A stretch of DNA of 64,000 bases from Pseudoflavonifractor sp. An44 (GCF_002161675.1 NZ_NFIH01000005.1:62001-126000), one strand, 5' to 3'. Numbered from the stretch's first letter, positions 9,101 to 17,045 are shown. Made by a program: numbers and translations. The notes: generated by a model not told the origin, from the sequence alone.

Positions 9101-9130
9101 AAGGCCCCACGGCGCACGCCGTGGGGCCTT
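9101..9130. terminator. Terminator after recD2 (bidirectional)
   Basis: A perfect 14-bp GC-rich hairpin (9101-9114 with 9117-9130) between the convergent recD2 and DUF4097 genes. The T-run is short. Confidence 0.75.
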
Positions 9131-9136
9131 CATTTG

Positions 9137-10060
9137 TTATTGGATAGTGCAGGTGATGTCTCCGCTAATGGTGCTGATGTTGCACGAACCGCCGGAACTG
9201 TCCGAGGGGACCTCTACGTCTCCGCTGACGGTCTGGGTGGAGAAGGTCTTTCCGCTTCGCAGGGAGGCTTCCACGTCGCCACTGGTGGTGTCAATGGTCA
9301 ACTCCGGAGCATCGCAATCCTTCAGTTCCACATCTCCACTGATGCTGTCAATGGTACATGGGCCAGCGGTTACGACCTGAGAGAGGTGGATATCTCCGCT
9401 GGTGGTGTGAATCTTGAGAGCCTGAGGTGTGACGTCGTTCACGGAAATGTTGCCGCTCACGGACTCCAAAGAGAGGGCCTCGGAATTGTGGGCTGTGAAC
9501 TGGATTTCCCCACTGGTGGTGTGGACATCGGACTGGGTGAAGGAGAAGCTTTCGGGTACTGTCATAGTTCCACTGACGGTTTCCAGTTCCAGATGTTCGT
9601 ACTGCGTCTGGGGCAGATATAGATTGATCTCCATAGGCTGGAAGGACGCACTTATAAAGTTCGTCCAAATACGGTTATCCTCAAACACGATTTGCAGGGT
9701 ATCGTCATGTACGGACACCGAACAGGTCATCTCTGGATGGGTGGGATATTCCACCTGGCAGATATCCTCCTGGGATGGGATGAGGTGTACGTCGCAATTT
9801 TCGCTATCCACGGAGATGTTGGTAAAAGACTCTGCCACGGTCTGGGTGACGATTCCAATAGAATTATCGTTCTCGCCGTTGGAGGTTACGTCAGCGCTGG
9901 GGACGGACTCTCCCATGGGTGAAGTTACGTGGGGAGATGCCAGGGGGTCTATACGGGAAAGGTCAAACTTTGCGGCAGCCAGAGCACCCAAGGATAAAAG
10001 AAAGCCTGTGGCAGTGACACCTAAAGCGACCTGAACCACCAATTTTCGAGTGAATTTCAT
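9137..10060 (-). CDS. DUF4097 beta-strand-repeat protein, membrane-anchored
   Basis: 307 residues: a signal or anchor helix (about 6-30), a Ser/Asn-rich spacer, and a DUF4097 region built from short repeats of the form T(V/T)SG(D/N)(I/V), as in TTSGDIHL, SISGDVEL, TTSGDVEA and TVSGDVEV. Such repeats fold as a parallel beta structure outside the membrane. The family is commonly found with DUF1700 and PadR genes, as here; a role in envelope sensing is suggested for such sets but not proven. Its ATG overlaps the DUF1700 stop (ATGA), so translation is coupled. Confidence 0.85.
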   Translation of the reverse strand: MKFTRKLVVQVALGVTATGFLLSLGALAAAKFDLSRIDPLASPHVTSPMGESVPSADVTSNGENDNSIGIVTQTVAESFTNISVDSENCDVHLIPSQEDICQVEYPTHPEMTCSVSVHDDTLQIVFEDNRIWTNFISASFQPMEINLYLPQTQYEHLELETVSGTMTVPESFSFTQSDVHTTSGEIQFTAHNSEALSLESVSGNISVNDVTPQALKIHTTSGDIHLSQVVTAGPCTIDSISGDVELKDCDAPELTIDTTSGDVEASLRSGKTFSTQTVSGDVEVPSDSSGGSCNISTISGDITCTIQ

Positions 10061-10659
10061 AGAGTAGCCTCCTTTTGCACAAAACGGAACTTGACTGCAA
10101 GTAACGCTTTTTTACTCAGGCGGAGCAGCCATGTAGTTACCTTGCCAGAGACCAAAAATAACAGTACAGCAATGCCCGCGCTCATCAGTCCTGTACCGCC
10201 GAAAAAGATTTGGGACAGAACATGATTGGGGGGAAAGTAGAACAGAGCGGAGATGATCAGTGCAACCCCACCCAGCGCAGCAGTGAGGTCCACGGCGTAC
10301 AGAGTGATGATACAGGCCCAGAGGACCGCATAGCAGGCCAAAACCACAAGTGCTCCCGCAAAGAGAAGCGGAACCCAAAGCGGAGAGCCCAGGACCAACA
10401 ACACAATTTCCCATGCTTTGAGTGGCCGCTTGGGCTTTACTTTGGCATGGACCAACTTAGGAAGCGGTGTCTCAGAGAGAATTTGAGTTACGATATCATG
10501 TACACAACCCACATCCGCCACCGCCTCAGACTCTGTCATGCCCTCTTCCATCCGGTCATCGATGATTTCCGAGTAAAAGTCCAGCCAATGCTGCACGTCT
10601 GCCTCGGGCAATCCAGCTAAACCCGCACGAAGGGCGGCGAGAAATTCCTTCTTATTCAT
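10057..10659 (-). CDS. DUF1700 (HAAS-type) membrane protein
   Basis: 200 residues. The N-terminal helical domain (MNKKEFLAALRAGLAGLPEA, then DFYSEIIDDRMEEGMTESEAV) is the conserved HAAS/DUF1700 module that associates with PadR regulators; three to four hydrophobic segments follow. I chose ATG 10659, six bases after AGAGGGAG; an ATG two codons earlier abuts that site. It overlaps the padR stop by eight bases and the DUF4097 start by four, so the three genes form one translationally coupled operon. The module probably signals between the membrane complex and PadR. Confidence 0.85.
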   Translation of the reverse strand: MNKKEFLAALRAGLAGLPEADVQHWLDFYSEIIDDRMEEGMTESEAVADVGCVHDIVTQILSETPLPKLVHAKVKPKRPLKAWEIVLLVLGSPLWVPLLFAGALVVLACYAVLWACIITLYAVDLTAALGGVALIISALFYFPPNHVLSQIFFGGTGLMSAGIAVLLFLVSGKVTTWLLRLSKKALLAVKFRFVQKEATL

Positions 10660-10972
10660 GCGCATCTCCCTCTCTTGCAATAAATTTGTAGATGGATACG
10701 ATCTCATCCCACTCGGCTTTGAAATCCTCCAGACGCTGGAGCCCCTGGGGCGTAATGTGGTAGTACTTGCGCAGTCTGCCGTTGTGCTCGGCCTTTCGTA
10801 CCGTCAGCAGCTGAGCCCCTTCTAAACGTCGTAAAATGGGGTACAGGGTGGACTCGGAGATCTCCACATAGGGCTTCATGTCTTTGATGATCTGATAGCC
10901 GTAGGAATCCTCGTTTTTGATGGCCGCCAGCACACACACGTCCAGCAGCCCTCGCTTTAACTGAATATCCAT
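10652..10972 (-). CDS. PadR family transcriptional regulator
   Basis: 106 residues, the size of a minimal PadR-s2 protein: a winged helix (LKRGLLDVCVLAAIKNEDSYGYQIIKDM then STLYPILRRLE) plus a short C-terminal dimerisation helix. ATG 10972 follows GGGAGGT; an open frame upstream has no site and would cross the promoter. It is the first gene of the padR-DUF1700-DUF4097 operon. An inverted repeat lying in the promoter just upstream suggests it represses its own operon. Confidence 0.9.
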   Translation of the reverse strand: MDIQLKRGLLDVCVLAAIKNEDSYGYQIIKDMKPYVEISESTLYPILRRLEGAQLLTVRKAEHNGRLRKYYHITPQGLQRLEDFKAEWDEIVSIYKFIAREGDAHE

Positions 10973-10991
10973 GGAATACCTCCCTTCACGT

Positions 10992-11023
10992 AATACTATG
11001 CCACGTATAGTATTGTGTGTCAA
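10992..11023 (-). promoter_or_regulatory. padR operon promoter with inverted-repeat operator
   Basis: On the minus strand TTGACA lies at 11023-11018, with a weak -10 (CATAGT, 17-base spacing) just downstream. A perfect 8-bp inverted repeat, AATACTAT (10992-10999) and ATAGTATT (11007-11014), spans the spacer and -10. ATACT/AGTAT half-sites are typical of PadR-family operators, so autorepression is likely. Confidence 0.7.
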
Positions 11024-11062
11024 GGGGTATTTAGAAATTGTGCACTATACCGGGAATGATAC

Positions 11063-11091
11063 TTGAATATTAAAAATGATTGTGCTAAACT
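11063..11091 (+). promoter_or_regulatory. Likely promoter of the Lrp-like/CoA-ligase pair
   Basis: TTGAAT 11063-11068, 17 bases, TAAACT 11086-11091, each 4 of 6 to consensus. A 120-base leader follows before the gene at 11212. I see no clear riboswitch in it. Confidence 0.45.
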
Positions 11092-11211
11092 TACAAGAGA
11101 AGACAGGCAGAACATGACTCTCTCATCCTCGCAGCCCCCACAGAAGATGACCCAGCCATGGGCTGGTTGCCGTAGAAAACAGGTCAAAATTTCAACACGA
11201 GGAGGATCGGT

Positions 11212-12429
11212 ATGTCAAACAATCACTACACCCTTGGTTCCGACCAGCATCAGGCGTGGATGCGTGAGTATTGGTATGCGCCCAGAGGCATTGGGTTTAC
11301 AGAACCGGGGATTGTCAGCACAGACAGCGCAGAGTTTAGTGCCTACAACGTGGCCAAGTCCTTCTATCAGAACTATCCCGAGGTGTTCAATTTAAAGTAC
11401 ATTTCGGACAAAGTTGGAATTCCGGCTGCGGAAGTGGGGGAGAGAATCAAGCGGATGTATGACCAGCACGCCATCATGTTCGTGTACAATCCGGCGGTGG
11501 CGGTGTATGGCTGGGGCCTGTACTACTGGGTGGTGAAGCTCAAGGACGGCACCGACCCGGCGGTGAAGGCCAAGCTGTCCGAGTGGTTCCAGAACAAGGA
11601 CGACATCTGCACCGGATACGAGACCAACGGCGACTTCGACTACTTCAACGGAAACCACATGCGGGTGCTGGATAACCTGCTCAGCGACGTCATTGGACCC
11701 TGGCGGGACATGCCGGAGGTGGAGTACGTCCACCTGTGTCCCATCCGCCGGGACGTGCGGGAGTCCAACGTGAACATGTGGGACGCCCATGGGGACGGCT
11801 ACCGCAAGTTCATCTGGGGCCAGGAGCAGGTGGACAAGCTGCTGGAGGTCCAGGACGTCCTGGATAAGACGGACTTTGCCATTATCGACGCCATCAACAA
11901 CACCGCTTCCGTGGGGGACATGTTCGACTATGACGTGCTGGAGCGGCTCAGCGGCCTGGACGGGGCCCAGATGAAGGCGGACTTTGTGGAGATCTGCGAC
12001 AAGCGCCGTATCGCTGTGCCCATGATCTACATCAACCACATGCGCTTGGGCCTGTCCATGAAGATGTACCTGGTGCGCATGTTCCAGAATGTGCCCAGCT
12101 ACCGGAAAGCCCAGCTGGTGGACGAGCTCAGCGACATGCCCGAGTTCAACAACATCTGGGAGTTCTCCGACTCCTTCTATGACGTGATGCTCAGCTCCTT
12201 CAACCAGCTTACCGACCCCGAGGCCCTGCGGGCCAAGCTGGAGAGCTATGGAGAAATTGAGGAGGTGAAGGTGGCGGACTCGCCCCGGCAGTTCCGCCGC
12301 TGGGTGGCCCGCTTGGACGACCAGAACGGCTATTGGGAGGAGTGCGTCTTCACCGACGACTTTCTCCAGGACCGCACCGCTCAAAGCTGCGTCAAGTGCC
12401 AGTTTTCCAATCATGAGGAGGTGAAATGA
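11212..12429 (+). CDS. Tandem Lrp/AsnC-like regulator (two wHTH-RAM units)
   Basis: 405 residues. The first half holds a helix-turn-helix segment (LKYISDKVGIPAAEVGERIKRM) followed by a RAM-like alpha/beta domain; the second half repeats this plan (VLDKTDFAIIDAINN and onward). The fold call comes from pattern, not from a search, and it could act as an enzyme-linked sensor rather than a DNA binder. A C-x2-C pair (CVKC) sits near the C-terminus. The ribosome site is GAGGAGG before ATG 11212. It ends one base before the start of the acyl-CoA ligase gene, so the two are one unit, and it may sense an acid or acyl-CoA handled by the ligase. Confidence 0.65.
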   Translation: MSNNHYTLGSDQHQAWMREYWYAPRGIGFTEPGIVSTDSAEFSAYNVAKSFYQNYPEVFNLKYISDKVGIPAAEVGERIKRMYDQHAIMFVYNPAVAVYGWGLYYWVVKLKDGTDPAVKAKLSEWFQNKDDICTGYETNGDFDYFNGNHMRVLDNLLSDVIGPWRDMPEVEYVHLCPIRRDVRESNVNMWDAHGDGYRKFIWGQEQVDKLLEVQDVLDKTDFAIIDAINNTASVGDMFDYDVLERLSGLDGAQMKADFVEICDKRRIAVPMIYINHMRLGLSMKMYLVRMFQNVPSYRKAQLVDELSDMPEFNNIWEFSDSFYDVMLSSFNQLTDPEALRAKLESYGEIEEVKVADSPRQFRRWVARLDDQNGYWEECVFTDDFLQDRTAQSCVKCQFSNHEEVK

Positions 12430-12430
12430 C

Positions 12431-13843
12431 ATGAAGGTAGAGCGCGCCAGAGAATATGTCATTGAGAACCTGCAATATGCCCTGAATCCCCGGTCCATCG
12501 CCGTAGTGGGCGCCAGCCGGTACCCCACCAAGGTGGGCTATAAGGTCATTGAGGAGCTGCGCCGCTGGGGCTACAAAGGAGAACTGTACCCCGTCAACCC
12601 CAGAAGCAACGTGGTGCATGGCCTGCCTGCCTACCCCACTGTCAAAGACATTCCCTATGATGTGGATTTGGTGTTCGTGGCCGTACCCGCCCACATTGTC
12701 AAATCCGTGTTGGAGGACTGCGTGGCCAAAAAGGTGAAGATCGTGGTCATCGCCACCAGCGCCTTTAAGGAGATTGGCCGGGGCGAGCTGCAAAATCAGC
12801 TCACCCAGTACTGCCGGGACAACCAGCTGCCCCTCATCGGCCCCAATCTGGTGGGCATGGGCAGCCCCTACCTGAACTTCAACTGCGGCTTCATCCCCTA
12901 TTTGCCCATCAAGGGCCCTGTGGCTATGATCTCCCAGTCGGGGGCCAATCTGCTGGCCGCCCTGGGCACCTCTCAGAAGGACCACTTCGGCATGAGCTTC
13001 TTTGTGGGCCTGGGCAACAAGGCAGACGTGGACTTCTGCGAGTTCGTGGCCTATGCCGGACGGGACCCCAACACCAAGTGTCTGGCCATCTACATCGAGG
13101 GCCTGGACAGCCCCGAGGCCTTTGTGGACGCCTGCCAACATGTGGATAAGCCCATTGTCACCATCAAGGTGGGCGGCTCCAAGATCGGCGAGAAGGCGGC
13201 TTTTGCCCACACCGCCAGCGAGAACGCCGGGACCACCGATGCCTTCTATGACGAGATCTTTGAGCGGGCGGGGGCCATCCGGGCTACCACCTGGCAGGAG
13301 TTCCTGGACGTGTCCCTGGCTCTGGGCATGCAGCCCACCCCCAAGGGAGACCATCTGGTGATGATCACCAACGGCGGCGGCTCCGGCCTGCTCAGCTGTG
13401 ACCACTTCGAGCGCTGCGGCCTGCCCCTCCATGAGCTGTCTGAGATCTCCCCGGGTCTGGCCGGACGCATCCGGGCCTATATGCCCATGTTTGGCTCGCC
13501 CCTGAACCCCGTGGACATCTCGGGCACTGCCTCCCCCATCCAGTACAAGGGCGCCTTTACCCAGGCCATCCGGGACCCCAACGTGCACGGCATTCTGGGC
13601 TCCATCTGTCCCACTGCCGTCACCGATGTGCCTGCGGTCACCGATGTGGTCATCCAGATCCACGAGACCTACAAGCACCTGGGCAAGCCCTTCATCATGG
13701 AGTGTCAGGGCGGCGAGGAGTGCCAAGAGGCCATCATGAAGCTGCGGGACCACGGCATCCCCGCCTATCCCACGGCAGAGCAGGCAGTCAACGCCATGAT
13801 TGCGCTGTATAAATACGGCCAAATCAAGAAAAACAAGGCATAA
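12431..13843 (+). CDS. ADP-forming acyl-CoA ligase, alpha subunit-like
   Basis: 470 residues covering the CoA-binding Rossmann domain (NPRSIAVVGASRYPTKVGYKV), the flavodoxin-like succinyl-CoA-synthetase domains (MISQSGANLLAAL; ITNGGGSGLLS) and the phosphohistidine loop (AAFAHTAS, keeping the His). These enzymes (NDP-forming acetyl-CoA synthetase type) make ATP from acyl-CoA, ADP and phosphate. The ATP-grasp beta part normally fused or adjacent is absent here and not in the neighbouring genes, so the partner must be elsewhere or the protein has another role. It starts right after the Lrp-like gene (GAGGAGG upstream). Confidence 0.82.
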   Translation: MKVERAREYVIENLQYALNPRSIAVVGASRYPTKVGYKVIEELRRWGYKGELYPVNPRSNVVHGLPAYPTVKDIPYDVDLVFVAVPAHIVKSVLEDCVAKKVKIVVIATSAFKEIGRGELQNQLTQYCRDNQLPLIGPNLVGMGSPYLNFNCGFIPYLPIKGPVAMISQSGANLLAALGTSQKDHFGMSFFVGLGNKADVDFCEFVAYAGRDPNTKCLAIYIEGLDSPEAFVDACQHVDKPIVTIKVGGSKIGEKAAFAHTASENAGTTDAFYDEIFERAGAIRATTWQEFLDVSLALGMQPTPKGDHLVMITNGGGSGLLSCDHFERCGLPLHELSEISPGLAGRIRAYMPMFGSPLNPVDISGTASPIQYKGAFTQAIRDPNVHGILGSICPTAVTDVPAVTDVVIQIHETYKHLGKPFIMECQGGEECQEAIMKLRDHGIPAYPTAEQAVNAMIALYKYGQIKKNKA

Positions 13844-13850
13844 TCCCAAG

Positions 13851-13882
13851 GGTGTGGGGCGGGAAGATTCCCGCCCCACACC
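13851..13882. repeat. Left flanking palindrome (reverse complement of 15408-15439)
   Basis: A 32-bp near-perfect palindrome with two 15-bp arms around a central GA. It directly follows the CoA-ligase gene and stops two bases before the insertion-sequence end. It resembles a terminator stem but has no T-run. Confidence 0.9.
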
Positions 13883-13954
13883 GGCAGACTGTCGAAAAAC
13901 TTCCAAAACATCCCCGCATCTGGTAAAATGGTATCAGATGTGGGGGTGTGCTTT

Positions 13955-15382
13955 ATGGAGCAATGGAGAAAAGATTCACGAAAAGAGGCCGTGGTGACAG
14001 ATTTGGAAGCATTGGTGCCCCAAGATCACTTGCTTCGGAAAGTGGAAAAGGTCATGGACTATGAGTGGTTGTATGAGAAACTGGATCCATACTATTGCCA
14101 TGACAACGGGAGACCAGGTATAGACCCCGTCGTGTTAATTAAAATGGCTCTGATTCAGCATTTGTTTGGAATTGCATCGTTGCGCCAGACATACCGGGAC
14201 ATTACCGTAAATCTGGCCTATCGCTGGTTTCTGGGGTATGGACTACTGGAGGAAATTCCCCACTTTTCAACAGTGAGTTATGCCTTTTGCCATAGATTTC
14301 CTGAAGACTTAACCATGGAGATTTTTGAGCACATCCTGAATAAAGCTCTTAACAACCGCATGGTAGACCCACGAACTGTGTTTATTGATGGGACTCACAT
14401 AAAAGCCAGTGCAAATAAGAAGAAATACCAAAAAGAGCAAGTATCCAAGGCTGCCAAGGTATATGCTGAGCAGCTTCGGGAGGAAGTAAATGCCGAACGT
14501 GAGAAGTTGGGGAAAAAGCCTATCAACGACGATGACGATCACGATGATGAGGGCACCTCTGGTGGAGGGATGGTTGAAAAGACAGTTTCCACAACCGACC
14601 CCGATGCGGGAATGTTCATCAAAGGAGAGCATGAACGGCAGTTTGCATACGAAGCACACACAGCTTGTGATAGGCGAGGGTTTATTCTTGGAGTAGAAGT
14701 AACCGCAGGAAATATTCATGACAGCGTAGCTTGGGATGCACTTTACGATGAAATAACAGCTAAATTTGAACATGCGAAGTATGTGGCAATGGACGCAGCA
14801 TATAAAACCCCTTGGATTGCAAAGAAGATTCTGGAGGATGGGAGAATCCCCATCATGCCCTATACCAGGTATAAAGGAGATAAAGAACGGTACAAGCCTT
14901 GGGAGTATGAGTATGATCCTGTAACTGACAGTTTCATTTGCCCTCAAGGTGGTGTGCTGCGACACACCACCACGGACAAGGAAGGAAAACGTACTTACCG
15001 TACGACTCCGTCCAAGTGCAAATCTTGCCCATGTAAATTTAAATGCGGAGCCAATGAAAAGGGGCAAAAGGCAATGACCACACATATCTGGCAGGAGTAT
15101 CTGGATATTGTGGAGGCCATCCGCAAAACCGAAAAGGGCAAGAAAATCTATGCCCAACGAAAAGAAACCATTGAGCGTGTGTTTGCTGATGCAAAGGAGA
15201 AGCACGCTATGCGTTATACGCACCACAGAGGTCTAGCCGCCGTTACCAGGTGGGTTAGGCTTAAATATGCTGCCATGAATTTGAAAAAGCTAGCAAAATG
15301 GAGTTGGGAGAACTCCATTTTGCGCATCATATTTGCTCTTGTTCCCCAAAATACGACTAGAACCCCTGTTTTCGCTTCATGA
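13955..15382 (+). CDS. IS1182 family transposase
   Basis: About 475 residues. The N-terminal segment (LVPQDHLLRKVEKVMDYEWL and PGIDPVVLIKMALIQ) is typical of IS1182/IS5-type enzymes. The DDE core appears as FIDGTHIKASANK, YVAMDAAYKTP and the C-terminal IERVFADAKEKHAMRYTHHRG. A Cys-rich insertion (CKSCPCKFKCG) is usual for the group. ATG 13955 is favoured, but ATG 13928 in the same frame is possible; neither has a strong ribosome site. The coding part appears intact. Codon use is more AT-rich than in neighbouring genes, as expected for an acquired element. Confidence 0.92.
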   Translation: MEQWRKDSRKEAVVTDLEALVPQDHLLRKVEKVMDYEWLYEKLDPYYCHDNGRPGIDPVVLIKMALIQHLFGIASLRQTYRDITVNLAYRWFLGYGLLEEIPHFSTVSYAFCHRFPEDLTMEIFEHILNKALNNRMVDPRTVFIDGTHIKASANKKKYQKEQVSKAAKVYAEQLREEVNAEREKLGKKPINDDDDHDDEGTSGGGMVEKTVSTTDPDAGMFIKGEHERQFAYEAHTACDRRGFILGVEVTAGNIHDSVAWDALYDEITAKFEHAKYVAMDAAYKTPWIAKKILEDGRIPIMPYTRYKGDKERYKPWEYEYDPVTDSFICPQGGVLRHTTTDKEGKRTYRTTPSKCKSCPCKFKCGANEKGQKAMTTHIWQEYLDIVEAIRKTEKGKKIYAQRKETIERVFADAKEKHAMRYTHHRGLAAVTRWVRLKYAAMNLKKLAKWSWENSILRIIFALVPQNTTRTPVFAS

Positions 15383-15393
15383 AAACAGGGGTT
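15361..15393. terminator. Hairpin at the right end of the insertion sequence
   Basis: Perfect 13-bp arms (15361-15373 and 15381-15393) with a seven-base loop, overlapping the transposase stop codon and merging into the terminal repeat. There is no T-run. Confidence 0.6.
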
Positions 15394-15407
15394 CTTCGAC
15401 AGTCTGG

Positions 15408-15439
15408 GGTGTGGGGCGGGAATCTTCCCGCCCCACACC
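15408..15439. repeat. Right flanking palindrome (reverse complement of 13851-13882)
   Basis: The same 32-bp palindrome with central TC instead of GA, making it the exact reverse complement of the left copy. It begins one base after the insertion-sequence end and precedes the uraA promoter. Confidence 0.9.
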
Positions 15440-15462
15440 GGGCGGATGGAAATTATTTTGTA

Positions 15463-15491
15463 TTGCCATTTTCCCTCCAATCTGCTATGAT
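15463..15491 (+). promoter_or_regulatory. uraA promoter
   Basis: TTGCCA 15463-15468, 17 bases, TATGAT 15486-15491. It lies between the right-hand palindrome and the leader open frame. Confidence 0.65.
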
Positions 15492-15516
15492 ACAAAGTCG
15501 AGACAGAAGGGAGGGA

Positions 15517-15582
15517 ATGGACATGCTGGTACAGATGAAGGCGAATGAGTGTTTGGTGTGGCCGTTCCATCGTCCTATATGA
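15517..15582 (+). CDS. 21-residue leader peptide before uraA
   Basis: ATG 15517 follows GGGAGGG and encodes MDMLVQMKANECLVWPFHRP plus Ile, then TGA 15580-15582. The stop codon abuts the 5' arm of an intrinsic terminator (15583), so a ribosome ending translation would cover that arm. This is the layout of translation-coupled attenuators such as that of pyrBI. There is no repeated codon that would name an amino acid signal. It could be chance, but the ribosome site and position favour a real leader. Confidence 0.5.
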   Translation: MDMLVQMKANECLVWPFHRPI

Positions 15583-15616
15583 GACAATTACCTTTTTTGG
15601 GTGATTGTCTTTTTTT
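15583..15616 (+). terminator. Attenuator-type terminator upstream of uraA
   Basis: Arms 15583-15592 and 15600-15609 pair over 10 bp with one G-T pair, followed by seven T (15610-15616). It sits between promoter and gene, so it must be conditional for uraA to be expressed from this promoter. Confidence 0.75.
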
Positions 15617-15649
15617 CTGTGAGAACATGAGAGAAAAGGAGAGAATAAC

Positions 15650-17023
15650 GTGAACAACCATCAAGCGCCCATTCAGGACGCCCGTGTCCTGGGCTGGCCC
15701 AAGATGCTGATTTTGGGCTTGCAGCACATGTTCGCCATGTTCGGGGCCACCGTGCTGGTGCCCATGCTGGTGAGCAACTCCTACGGCCTGCCCCTGTCCA
15801 TTCAGACCACCCTGTTTTTTGCCGGTATCGGCACCCTGTTTTTCCACCTATGTACCAAGCTGAAGGTGCCCGCCTTCCTGGGCTCCTCCTTCGCCTTCCT
15901 GGGCGGCTTCCAGGCCGTCAGTGAGCTGACCGCTGGCAAGTACGCCGACATGGCCGCCGCCGAAAAGCTCCAGTACGCCCTGGGCGGTATTGTGGTGGCC
16001 GGCCTGCTGTATGTGGTTCTGGCCGGTATCATCAAGCTGGTGGGTGTGCAGAAGGTCATGCGCTTCCTGCCCCCCGTGGTCACCGGCCCCATCATCATCC
16101 TCATTGGCCTGAACCTGGCCCCCTCTGCGGTGTCCAACGCCTCCACCTGCTGGTGGCTGGCCATTGTGGCCATGGCCATCATCGTGGTGGCCAACATCTG
16201 GGGCAAGGGCATGATTAAGATCATCCCCATCCTCCTGGGTGTGGTGGGCTCCTATATTGTGGCTGTGATCGCCAACTCCTTTGGCGCTACCGCCGTGGAC
16301 GCCGCCGGCAACGTGGTGCCCCTCATCGACTACTCCGGTGTGGCCTCCTCCCAGCTGGTGGGTCTCCAGCCCTTTGTCATCGCCAAGTTTGATCTGACTT
16401 CCATCTTCGTCATGGCCCCCATCGCCATTGCCGCCATGATGGAGCACATCGGCGACATGTCCGCCATCTCTGCCACCGTGGGCAAGAACTTCCTGTCCGA
16501 CCCCGGCCTGCACCGTACCCTCATCGGTGACGGTATCGCCACCTCTCTGTCCGGCCTGTTTGGCGGCCCCGCCAACACCACCTACGGTGAGAACACCGGC
16601 GTGCTGGTGCTCTCCCGGGTCCACGACCCCCGGGTGGTGCGTCTGGCTGCCATTTACGCCGTGGTGCTGTCCTTCAGCCCCGCCTTTGCCGCTGTGGTCA
16701 ACTCCATCCCCACCGCCATCATCGGCGGCGTGTCCTTCATCCTCTACGGTATGATCTCCGCCATCGGCGTGCGTAACGTGGTGGAGAACCGAGTGGACTT
16801 CACCAACTCCCGCAACCTCATCATCGCCGCCGTCATTCTGGTGTGCGGTCTGGGCTTCACCAATGGCATCACCTTCGCCATCGGCGAGGTGCACATCACC
16901 CTCACCAACCTGGCGCTGGCCGCCGTTGCGGGCATCGCCCTCAACGCCATCCTCCCCGGCAAGGACTACACCTTCGGTGCCGACGTCACCGAGGGCCGCG
17001 CTGGCGACTTTGGCCGTTACTAA
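15650..17023 (+). CDS. uraA: Uracil permease (NCS2 family)
   Basis: 457-residue nucleobase:cation symporter with about 12-14 hydrophobic segments. The NCS2 features are clear: GLQHMFAMFGATVLVP at the N-terminus, MMEHIGD and PANTTYGENTGV with the substrate-binding Glu residues. The ENTGV form is that of uracil rather than purine permeases. GTG 15650 follows AAAAGGAGAG. It takes up uracil for salvage. The leader peptide and attenuator upstream suggest control by transcription attenuation, possibly by pyrimidine supply; I see no clear PyrR site. Confidence 0.92.
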   Translation: MNNHQAPIQDARVLGWPKMLILGLQHMFAMFGATVLVPMLVSNSYGLPLSIQTTLFFAGIGTLFFHLCTKLKVPAFLGSSFAFLGGFQAVSELTAGKYADMAAAEKLQYALGGIVVAGLLYVVLAGIIKLVGVQKVMRFLPPVVTGPIIILIGLNLAPSAVSNASTCWWLAIVAMAIIVVANIWGKGMIKIIPILLGVVGSYIVAVIANSFGATAVDAAGNVVPLIDYSGVASSQLVGLQPFVIAKFDLTSIFVMAPIAIAAMMEHIGDMSAISATVGKNFLSDPGLHRTLIGDGIATSLSGLFGGPANTTYGENTGVLVLSRVHDPRVVRLAAIYAVVLSFSPAFAAVVNSIPTAIIGGVSFILYGMISAIGVRNVVENRVDFTNSRNLIIAAVILVCGLGFTNGITFAIGEVHITLTNLALAAVAGIALNAILPGKDYTFGADVTEGRAGDFGRY

Positions 17024-17045
17024 GCAGCGTTCCAATCAATTACCC

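Larger units (their letters stand above)
13885..15406 (+). mobile_element. IS1182-like insertion sequence
   Basis: A 1,522-bp element bounded by terminal inverted repeats that begin CAGACTGTCGAA; the first 16 bases match at 15 positions between 13885-13900 and the complement of 15391-15406. It carries one transposase gene and is AT-richer than its surroundings. Imperfect hairpins lie just inside each end (13912-13945 and 15361-15393), which can block transcription entering or leaving. No ordinary direct target duplication is visible; instead both ends abut copies of a 32-bp palindrome in opposite orientation. Confidence 0.9.

Noticed and set aside
11063-11395. 110-residue plus-strand frame before and into the Lrp-like gene
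   Set aside because: Covers the -35 box and overlaps the real start in another frame; no ribosome site or protein-like sequence.
13851-13882. Ordinary intrinsic terminator of the CoA-ligase gene
   Set aside because: No T-run follows, and the same palindrome recurs reversed beyond the insertion sequence, so it is recorded as a repeat; some termination activity remains possible.
15492-15649. PyrR attenuator upstream of uraA
   Set aside because: No clear PyrR-binding loop motif; only the leader frame and one terminator are visible.
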